Part shown: one piece after another, positions 1 through 5,621 of the stretch | Layout: every line of letters starts with the position of its first letter | Position numbering within the stretch: position 1 is the stretch's first letter | Assembly: GCA_902488785.1 (NCBI GenBank) | Contig: CABTXJ010000026.1 | Location: 1-9,281 of the forward strand | DNA: 9,281 bases | DNA from: an uncultured Eubacteriales bacterium | Lineage (GTDB): Bacteria; Bacillota; Clostridia; TANB77; CAG-508 | Reading direction: 5' to 3' | Position numbers and translations under genes: made by a program | Notes under the pieces: model-generated | Told to the model about the DNA's origin: nothing | The model's input: the letters and a program-made list of their open reading frames with translations, nothing else | The model's database searches: none

Positions 1-20
1 ATATATATATATATATATAT
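1..20. repeat. (AT)10 dinucleotide run
   Basis: The window opens with ten uninterrupted AT units. The run may continue beyond the left edge. It lies outside any gene and downstream of the terminator-like hairpins, so it is probably neutral slippage-prone spacer. A role as an AT-rich promoter or cruciform element cannot be judged without the flanking sequence. Confidence 0.9.
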
Positions 21-96
21 CAGGATTTTCTAAATTTTTAATATTTCTTTTACTTATTTCTTTTTGTTCTACTTATATAATTTTTCTTTTCCACCT

Positions 97-127
97 AAAA
101 AGAAGCGGATTTTATCCACTTCTTCTT
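97..127 (-). terminator. Probable intrinsic terminator ending the minus-strand gene cluster
   Basis: Read on the minus strand, positions 127 to 97 fold into a stem of up to 14 pairs around an AAA loop (core arms AGAAGTGGAT and ATCCGCTTCT). The single mismatch on the plus strand becomes a G-U wobble in minus-strand RNA, which favours that orientation. The 3' arm ends in five U residues. The hairpin lies about 55 bases after the stop codon of the last minus-strand gene, with no other gene between. The U run overlaps the base of the stem and is followed by AGG, so efficiency is uncertain. Confidence 0.6.
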
Positions 128-173
128 TACTGTTTTCATTACTTCCTTTGTTTCTTTGCTTATCTTTTCCTTT

Positions 174-196
174 TAGGTATTATTACCTATTTTTTT
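174..196 (+). terminator. Small hairpin with T7 tract facing the plus strand
   Basis: The plus strand reads TAGGTA, a TTAT loop, TACCTA, then seven T residues: a perfect 6-bp stem followed by a U-tract. It would end transcription coming from the left, so a convergent plus-strand gene may lie outside the window. The stop codon of the minus-strand gene ending at 183 falls inside this hairpin. The stem is short and AT-rich, so it could also be chance. Confidence 0.35.
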
Positions 197-653
197 CTTC
201 ATCTTTTTCAAATACATTCATAGATAATATAGTAACTGCAATTATTGCAATTAAATATAGTATATTTTCTTTCATATTTACACCTTTTTTAGGCATTGGG
301 TGGTATATAGGTTTTCCTAAATGTACTTTTTCATCTAATTCTTTTAGCTTTTCTTCCATGCTATGTGCTTCTTCTTCAGTTATTTCTTTTTCATCATATA
401 TCATGTATTCTTTTTTAAATAATCCTACATCTACTAAATCATATTTCCTATCATCTTTTGCTATTTTTTCTAATACCTTATCTTTTTCTTGTGCATTAGT
501 AAAAGTTGCAACTACACTGTAGTAATTTCCTTCTCTTTCTTTTTTAGTTATAGCATTTTGTATCATATATACTGTTCCAAATATAATTAAAAGAATTAGT
601 ATTTGTATAATTATATTTTTAATTTTGTATTTTTTATTACTTTCTCTTTCCAT
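183..653 (-). CDS. Unrecognised small protein with two membrane helices, in the position usually held by secF
   Basis: I do not recognise this 156-residue protein. It has a basic N-terminus (K7, K8, K10, K12), a hydrophobic helix at about 13-33, a charged soluble segment at about 38-125, a second hydrophobic helix at about 129-147, and a short charged tail. The positive-inside rule suggests both ends are cytoplasmic and the middle segment is outside. That segment is rich in Lys and Glu, with a probable helical stretch at about 91-110. The start is secure: AAGGAG lies 6 bases before the ATG. The gene begins 11 bases after the SecD-like gene, whose TAA touches the ribosome binding site, so the two are almost certainly co-transcribed and may be translationally coupled. 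It shows no SecF signature, and with two helices rather than six it cannot be an ordinary SecF. An accessory partner of the SecD-like protein is a guess from position only. Confidence 0.85.
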   Translation of the reverse strand: MERESNKKYKIKNIIIQILILLIIFGTVYMIQNAITKKEREGNYYSVVATFTNAQEKDKVLEKIAKDDRKYDLVDVGLFKKEYMIYDEKEITEEEAHSMEEKLKELDEKVHLGKPIYHPMPKKGVNMKENILYLIAIIAVTILSMNVFEKDEEKNR

Positions 654-659
654 TTGTTT

Positions 660-665
660 CTCCTT
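660..665 (-). promoter_or_regulatory. Ribosome binding site of the two-helix protein gene
   Basis: AAGGAG on the minus strand lies 6 bases upstream of the ATG at 653-651. It overlaps the last base of the TAA stop of the preceding gene (667-665), an arrangement typical of translational coupling. Confidence 0.8.
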
Positions 666-2356
666 TAATCTAGCTTTTTCATATTCTTAACAAATATATA
701 GTTATGTGTAAACAATAGTATTATTGCAATAAATAGTGTCATTGCAAATGATGATAATAATATATTATGTGAAAAACTTAGTATTATTGATGATATTATT
801 AATATGAAAGTATATTTTAATGTATCAACTACTTCATCTGCTATTTCATAATCTTTTTCTTTAACATTTTGTAAATATTTTAGTAATATTACATATTCTA
901 ATATATATGCTACAACTACTGCAACTAAACTAGGTATTGTAACTACAACATCAGTATATCTAATTGCAAGAACCAATACTGCAAAGAAAGATATATTAAC
1001 TAGCATTGCATAAAGTCCTTTTAATCCATATTTAAATACTAATGAAAGTGCAAGTATTAACATTACTGCAAGTATTACTAAAAGTATTATCTTAGCATTT
1101 TTGTAATTAATATTTTCTTTTATTCCATTTGTTTTTTGTTCCACATTATATTTTATTGGTGTTTTTCCAACTTTCAAAGCATTTTCTAATCTCTTAGCTT
1201 CACCATATATTGCAGTTATTACATCTTTGTTTTTTCCATATCCATTTCCTAAATTAATTTGCATTAATCCTTCATCCATTGGTTCTGCAAAAGTAGCTTT
1301 AACAAGTTCCATTCCAGCAACTGTTACAGTTGCCTTTTTCTCATATTTCTTACCATCTTTTTCTTCTTGCACATATTTTCTTGAAACATCTGAAAGTATT
1401 TTTTTACCTTCATCATTTAATTTTACATCAAGTATTACACCATATCCTTGATAAATATTTGCCTTAGCTTCTTTAATATGTTTTTCAGTTAAATATACTT
1501 TTCCTGTTATACTATCTTTAACTTCAAAGCTTCCTGTTGTACTTAATATACTTTCAACACTTTTAGCTCTTTGTGTATCAGATTTTTCATCTGTAATTGG
1601 ATCAGATGTTAAATTTGCAATTTTTTTAGTCTCTGGTACAGATACAATTATTTGTCCTGTTTTTTCATTTTCTTTAATTTTGTATTCTGATATATTAGCA
1701 GCCTTCAAATATCCTTCAATCATATTTTTAGATATCTTGTAATTATCTTCTGTTAATACCTCTTCAGGGTTATCTGCTATCTTTCTTTTTTCTATTTTAT
1801 ATTCTTTAACTTCTTCATCAGGTGATATTTGTTCTGGCTTTTCTTCTTCATTTTTTTTGTTTTCTTCATTATCCTTAGAAAGTTCTACATCACCTAATGC
1901 ATCTTTTTGTGGTACTCTTCTTACTGTTTTTCCATCTTTATCTACATATGCATCTGTTTCCATTACACTAGCAGATGGAGTAAGAACATATTCATCATAT
2001 GGTGTAAAAATATCTGAATACTTGTATGCAGGCATTTTTGATGCAATCTCTGTTCCGAAATCAGAATATATTCCAAATACACCAAGTATTATTAAAAGTA
2101 ACATAATTAAAATTAATATTATTAAAGATATTATACTTTTAAAATTTCTTTTTTTGCTTCTAATCTTTTTCTTTTCTTTTACTTTTTCTTTAATTTCTTC
2201 AACTTCTTCTCTAACATTTTCATTTGTAGTTATTTCATTATTTTCTTTCATTTCTTTTGCTTCTACATTATCAATTATTTTAGCTTTATTTTCTAAATTT
2301 TCTTCTATTAGTATATATTTAGCTTTCTTTTTTTTCTTGTTATTTTTCTTAGACAT
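665..2356 (-). CDS. Divergent SecD-like membrane protein (SecDF P1-head type)
   Basis: SecD and SecF use the proton-motive force to help pull exported proteins out of the Sec channel. This 563-residue protein has SecD layout: a highly charged cytoplasmic N-terminus (about 1-70), TM1 (about 72-96), a large extracytoplasmic region, then five clustered helices (about 422-441, 446-465, 470-495, 513-531, 533-554). SecD-like traits are GYLKAANISEY followed by IIVSVPE in the P1 base, KATFAEPMDEG in the P1 head, and YGLKGLYAMLVN leading into TVPS-like VTIPS before TM4. Two hallmarks are absent: no DLxGG motif follows TM1, and TM4 has no GMAVDAN motif, so the conserved aspartate is missing; the nearest acidic residue is E487. 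The usual SecD cytoplasmic N-terminus is only a few residues. The start at 2356 is chosen because GGAAGGA lies 6 bases before it; an in-frame ATG at 2371 has no spaced ribosome binding site. This is a SecD homologue by fold, but it may be a paralogue without full translocase activity. Confidence 0.8.
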   Translation of the reverse strand: MSKKNNKKKKKAKYILIEENLENKAKIIDNVEAKEMKENNEITTNENVREEVEEIKEKVKEKKKIRSKKRNFKSIISLIILILIMLLLIILGVFGIYSDFGTEIASKMPAYKYSDIFTPYDEYVLTPSASVMETDAYVDKDGKTVRRVPQKDALGDVELSKDNEENKKNEEEKPEQISPDEEVKEYKIEKRKIADNPEEVLTEDNYKISKNMIEGYLKAANISEYKIKENEKTGQIIVSVPETKKIANLTSDPITDEKSDTQRAKSVESILSTTGSFEVKDSITGKVYLTEKHIKEAKANIYQGYGVILDVKLNDEGKKILSDVSRKYVQEEKDGKKYEKKATVTVAGMELVKATFAEPMDEGLMQINLGNGYGKNKDVITAIYGEAKRLENALKVGKTPIKYNVEQKTNGIKENINYKNAKIILLVILAVMLILALSLVFKYGLKGLYAMLVNISFFAVLVLAIRYTDVVVTIPSLVAVVVAYILEYVILLKYLQNVKEKDYEIADEVVDTLKYTFILIISSIILSFSHNILLSSFAMTLFIAIILLFTHNYIFVKNMKKLD

Positions 2357-2362
2357 TTTAAT

Positions 2363-2369
2363 TCCTTCC
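2363..2369 (-). promoter_or_regulatory. Ribosome binding site that sets the start of the SecD-like gene
   Basis: GGAAGGA on the minus strand lies 6 bases (ATTAAA) before the ATG at 2356-2354. It overlaps an earlier in-frame ATG (2371-2369) that has no properly spaced ribosome binding site of its own. The downstream ATG is therefore the likely start, removing five residues from the longest reading. Confidence 0.75.
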
Positions 2370-2558
2370 ATCCTAGTAATATATTTTATTAAAGTAATTT
2401 ACTATTTAATTTAATTTAATTTATTTTATTTTACTTTACTTAATTTCATTTAAATTTACTTTAATTATATTTATATTTGTTTTTGTTCTTTTTGCTATAT
2501 TATTATTATTTTTTTATTTATATATATTCTTCCTGTTATTTTATTATTTTATTATATT
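2370..2558. other. AT-rich leader between the WG-repeat gene and the SecD-like gene
   Basis: This is about 190 bases of nearly pure A/T with runs of TTTAA-type units (around 2405-2422) and TAT/TTA repeats (around 2495-2530). I see no coding frame, no stable GC-containing hairpin and no convincing -35/-10 pair. It is long for a gap inside an operon, so a separate promoter for the SecD-like gene is possible, but the composition makes weak promoter matches uninformative. Confidence 0.5.
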
Positions 2559-4412
2559 CTAATTACTTGCAGAAGTTATATTAACTCCATTTTGGTTATC
2601 ATTTGTATTCATGTTTTGATTTGAAGTTATATTTGTATTTTGATTTATGTTTTGATTTGGATTTTGATTTTGATTTGAAGTTATATTTTGTTCCTGATTT
2701 GTATTTTCATTATCTGTAATTGGTACAGCAGTATTTTTTCTTCTAGGTACAGTTGTTTCTGTATTTCTACTATTGCTTTCATTATTGCCTTGCCTATTTA
2801 ATTCTACTATGTTTGATCCACTTTGTGCATAATATTTAGCTTCACCATTTTGCATTAGCATATATATTCTATCAAAATTTGGTGGTAAAACAAACTCTCC
2901 CGTCTTCTTAGCATTACTTGATATTATTCCATATAGTCCTTCTTCTGTTCGTACTACAACTCCTGAATATCCATTATTTGCACTTTCTGGTATAGCAAAT
3001 ACGCTTTCACCTTGTTCAATATCTGACTTATTTGTAGTAAATCCTCTTGCAAAGGCAACTTGCTTGTCTATCTTATTATTTTGTAATTTAAATCCTATCT
3101 TATCTAATTTTTCTACAATTTCTTTAGGTAATTCAATTTCATTTTTTTCTTGATAGCCATTACCTGGTTCAACATATTCCATTTTCTTACAACCAAGTCC
3201 TATCAATTTTTGTCCAATTAATACTTCTTTATTGCTATCTGCATAATAGAATCCCCATCTATTATCTTTAAATACTGGTATTAAATTACCAAATAATATC
3301 TTACCAGCATCTTCACTTTCACTTGGATAAAAGCTTGTATCATATCCAATTATATCAAAGTCTGTAGGTATAACTATTTGTCCATCTATTCCTACTAAAC
3401 CATATTTTTTAGTTCTATCTGAAACTAGATATAGTTGTTTTTCTTGTGAATATACGCTTATTGAAGCATATTCTCCTGCTTTAATTACAGTCTTTCCATT
3501 TTCTAAGTTTTTAAGTTCGATAAGAGTGTTTTGCATACAATACACATTACTATTATTTTGTGCATAACGTACATCATCATATTTTATTGGTATAACATTG
3601 TTAGAAATTGCTCCACCATTTACTTGAAAAACTCCTCTTTCTTTTGATTGATTATCTGCTAAAAATGCATATCCATCAATTATTGATCTTCTATTTTGGT
3701 AATTAGAGTCTATACTATATTTCCCAAGTGATCTTGCTATTTGTTGCTCTAAAAAGTCTATTGTATATATTTTAAGTATTTTACCATCTTTACTTTTATC
3801 AAATCTAACATTAAATGCATATTTTGCATCATCTAATGAAAGAGCTAATTTTCCATTAATTTCTTGTACTGGATTTTTTAATTTAAACTGTTCTTGATTT
3901 AATATTATTTTATCCATTTTAGTAAGTTCTCTTTTTGGAACCTCTTTATCACCTTTTTGTTCTTCTTCTTTTGTAAGGACAAATTCACCTTTTTCATTAA
4001 GCTTTCTATCTAAGTGATCATATTTTATATATTTTGTATATGAATCTGACTTACTATCAAATTGTACTGCTTCATATACAGTATCTATATAGAATTTCTT
4101 AGAATCTTCTTCATGTTTTGTAGATTTATCCTCTGAATATTCTCTATTATATAATGAATACATTTTTGTATTTGTATTTCTTATAAAATCATCAAGAATC
4201 ACATATTCTACATTATCTTTCTTTTGTATCATACTTAATGTACTTTGTGGTAATTCCTTTCCATTAAATACAATCTTATTTTTTTTACTATCAGCATATT
4301 TAATAAAAACTATTAATAATATTAAAAGTATTATTAATATTGTATTTATTGTCATTATCTTAGTAATTTTTCTACCTAATACCGCTTTTTGATCCTGTTT
4401 TTTTTCTTCCAA
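2559..4412 (-). CDS. Membrane-anchored WG-repeat protein with Asn/Gln-rich C-terminal tail
   Basis: The function of this 617-residue protein is unknown. Lys-rich residues 1-17 precede a single hydrophobic helix (about 18-38), giving a type II anchor or uncleaved signal with the rest outside the cell. Residues about 46-217 contain IVFNGKELPQS and, later, NGKLALSLDDAKYAFNV, resembling the copper-amine-oxidase N-terminal-like stalk domain common in clostridial surface proteins; this match is tentative. WG-type repeats follow: RGVFQVNGGAISNNVIPIKY (about 259-278), YGLVGIDGQIVIPTDFD (about 337-353), WGFYYADSNKEVL (about 386-398) and YGIISS to VLPPNFDRIY (about 494-517). A polar region leads to an Asn/Gln-rich tail (about 560-617). 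The start is TTG, with GGAGG 6 bases upstream. The tgt stop TGA (4416-4414) ends one base before it, so translation is probably coupled to tgt. The gene ends in TAG. It sits where yajC often lies between tgt and secD but shares nothing visible with YajC. Confidence 0.85.
   Translation of the reverse strand: MEEKKQDQKAVLGRKITKIMTINTILIILLILLIVFIKYADSKKNKIVFNGKELPQSTLSMIQKKDNVEYVILDDFIRNTNTKMYSLYNREYSEDKSTKHEEDSKKFYIDTVYEAVQFDSKSDSYTKYIKYDHLDRKLNEKGEFVLTKEEEQKGDKEVPKRELTKMDKIILNQEQFKLKNPVQEINGKLALSLDDAKYAFNVRFDKSKDGKILKIYTIDFLEQQIARSLGKYSIDSNYQNRRSIIDGYAFLADNQSKERGVFQVNGGAISNNVIPIKYDDVRYAQNNSNVYCMQNTLIELKNLENGKTVIKAGEYASISVYSQEKQLYLVSDRTKKYGLVGIDGQIVIPTDFDIIGYDTSFYPSESEDAGKILFGNLIPVFKDNRWGFYYADSNKEVLIGQKLIGLGCKKMEYVEPGNGYQEKNEIELPKEIVEKLDKIGFKLQNNKIDKQVAFARGFTTNKSDIEQGESVFAIPESANNGYSGVVVRTEEGLYGIISSNAKKTGEFVLPPNFDRIYMLMQNGEAKYYAQSGSNIVELNRQGNNESNSRNTETTVPRRKNTAVPITDNENTNQEQNITSNQNQNPNQNINQNTNITSNQNMNTNDNQNGVNITSASN
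2571..2688 (-). repeat. 54-base tandem-like coding repeat in the Asn/Gln-rich tail
   Basis: A 21-base block (plus strand TTTTGATTTGAAGTTATATT plus one T) occurs identically at 2614-2634 and 2668-2688, a 54-base or 18-codon spacing. A shorter partial copy (GAAGTTATATT) starts at 2572, 51 bases away. In protein terms the motif NITS recurs at residues 576, 594 and 611, spaced 18 and 17 residues apart within Asn/Gln-rich sequence. The unit is in frame, so copy-number change would lengthen or shorten the tail without breaking the gene. Confidence 0.8.
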
Positions 4413-4413
4413 A

Positions 4414-5568
4414 TCATTCCTCCAAATCTAAACCATATTTTTTATAAAACTCATTCCTGAAATTTAATAAATTGTCATTTTCAATTTCTTTTCTTATCCT
4501 TTCTGTTAACTTAGATAAGAAATATAAGTTATGATATGAGACAAGTCTCATTCCTAATATTTCATTACAGCTAATTAAATGCCTTAAGTATCCTCTTGTA
4601 TAATTTTTACAAACAAAGCAATCACATTCTTCATCTAGTGGTCCTTTATCTAATTTATATTTAGCATTTCTTATTGTTACTTTTCCATGTGATGTAATTG
4701 CTTGTCCATGTCTTGCAATTCTAGTTGGGTATACACAATCAAACATATCAACACCTGCAAGTACTGAGTCAAATATATAATCTGGTGTTCCAATTCCCAT
4801 ATTGTATCTAGGTTTGTTTTCTGGTAATAATTTAGTTGTATATTCAAGCATTTCTTTCATCAATTCATGTGGCTCGCCTACACTTAATCCTCCTATACTA
4901 TATCCAGGAAAATCTAGTTTTGTAAGTTCTTCTACACACATTTTTCTTAAATCCTTATACATTCCTCCTTGAACTATACCAAAAAGGAATTGTCCTTCTT
5001 TTTTATGTGCTTCTTTTCCTCTTTTAGCCCATCTAATAGTTCTTTCAGTAGATTTTTTAGAATATTCATAGTCTGCAGGATATGGTATACATTCATCAAA
5101 TGACATTATAATATCTGCACCTAAATTTTCTTGTATTCTAATACTATCTTCTGGAGACATAAATAATTTTCTTCCATCAATATGTGATCTAAAAGTTACC
5201 CCTTCTTCTTTTATATCTCTTATCTTAGCTAAACTAAATACTTGAAATCCACCACTATCTGTAAGGATTGGTCTATCCCAATTCATAAACTTATGTAGTC
5301 CACCAAATTGTTTTACTACCTCAGATGTTGGTCTTAAATTCAAATGATATGTATTAGAAAGTATTATTTGTGCGCCTATTTCCTTAAGTTCTTCTTCTCT
5401 TATCCCCTTTACATTTGCAATTGTTCCTACTGGCATAAATATTGGTGTTTGTATATCTCCATGCATTGTATGTATTACACCTCTTCTTGCACCTGTTTGC
5501 TTATCTACATGTAACAATTCAAAAAATGGTTTTTCCTCTTTTGTAATATTATTATTGTTATCTTCCAT
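4414..5568 (-). CDS. tgt: Queuine/preQ1 tRNA-guanine transglycosylase
   Basis: Tgt swaps guanine-34 in the anticodon of GUN-reading tRNAs (Asp, Asn, His, Tyr) for the queuosine precursor preQ1 in the cytoplasm. The 384-residue length is normal. Visible signatures are DSGGFQVFSL with the catalytic-site D104, SFDEC (D158, C160), GGLSVGEP (226-233), and MFDCVYPTR carrying the nucleophile D277. The zinc site is C315, C317, C320 and H346. C160 and V230 are the pocket residues typical of bacterial preQ1-type enzymes, whereas eukaryotic queuine-type enzymes carry Val and Gly there; direct queuine use is not excluded. The ATG is 14 residues before the conserved N-terminal FELLHV segment, and no other good start lies nearby. 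Its ribosome binding site is weak (GAAAGAA-like only). It starts 53 bases after prkC and its TGA stop is one base from the TTG start of the next gene, so it is likely in the same transcript. No preQ1 riboswitch is seen upstream. Confidence 0.97.
   Translation of the reverse strand: MEDNNNNITKEEKPFFELLHVDKQTGARRGVIHTMHGDIQTPIFMPVGTIANVKGIREEELKEIGAQIILSNTYHLNLRPTSEVVKQFGGLHKFMNWDRPILTDSGGFQVFSLAKIRDIKEEGVTFRSHIDGRKLFMSPEDSIRIQENLGADIIMSFDECIPYPADYEYSKKSTERTIRWAKRGKEAHKKEGQFLFGIVQGGMYKDLRKMCVEELTKLDFPGYSIGGLSVGEPHELMKEMLEYTTKLLPENKPRYNMGIGTPDYIFDSVLAGVDMFDCVYPTRIARHGQAITSHGKVTIRNAKYKLDKGPLDEECDCFVCKNYTRGYLRHLISCNEILGMRLVSYHNLYFLSKLTERIRKEIENDNLLNFRNEFYKKYGLDLEE
4419..4423 (-). promoter_or_regulatory. 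Ribosome binding site supporting a TTG start
   Basis: GGAGG on the minus strand lies inside the last codons of tgt, 6 bases (AATGAT) before the TTG at 4412-4410. An ATG overlapping the tgt stop (4417-4415) is closer but in a different frame, so it is not the start of the long reading frame. This placement identifies TTG as the initiator and suggests translational coupling to tgt. Confidence 0.75.
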
Positions 5569-5581
5569 ATTTTACTTATTC

Positions 5582-5605
5582 TTTCTATTTTTCTATTTTT
5601 CTATA
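5582..5605. repeat. Three 8-base tandem units between prkC and tgt
   Basis: The plus strand carries TTTCTATT twice followed by TTTCTATA, so the minus-strand transcript reads repeated AATAGAAA units in the 53-base prkC-tgt gap. It may be simple low-complexity spacer. The purine-rich transcript could affect ribosome loading on tgt, whose own Shine-Dalgarno sequence is weak. Confidence 0.6.
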
Positions 5606-5621
5606 TTTTTTTATTTTTCAA

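Noticed and set aside
64..522. Open plus-strand frame of about 150 codons at the left edge
   Set aside because: It is rich in Ser, Phe and Leu, lies mostly antisense to the minus-strand two-helix gene, which has a good ribosome binding site, and shows no recognisable motif. It is a by-product of AT-rich coding sequence.
2369..2371. Upstream in-frame ATG of the SecD-like gene as the start
   Set aside because: It has no spaced ribosome binding site, and it overlaps the GGAAGGA that is ideally placed for the ATG at 2356.
1857..2414. Open plus-strand frame opposite the start of the SecD-like gene
   Set aside because: Ser/Phe/Leu-rich shadow of the Lys/Glu-rich minus-strand sequence, with no motif.
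2357..2558. Promoter or small gene between the WG-repeat gene and the SecD-like gene
   Set aside because: No coding frame with a ribosome binding site and no -35/-10 pair better than chance in almost pure A/T sequence.
2571..2720. Short repeats considered as a CRISPR-like or regulatory array
   Set aside because: The repeats are in frame within an Asn/Gln-rich coding tail, have no unique spacers, and keep codon periodicity.
5569..5621. preQ1 riboswitch upstream of tgt
   Set aside because: The gap is only 53 bases of low-complexity purine sequence in the transcript, with no stem-loop and no conserved aptamer core.
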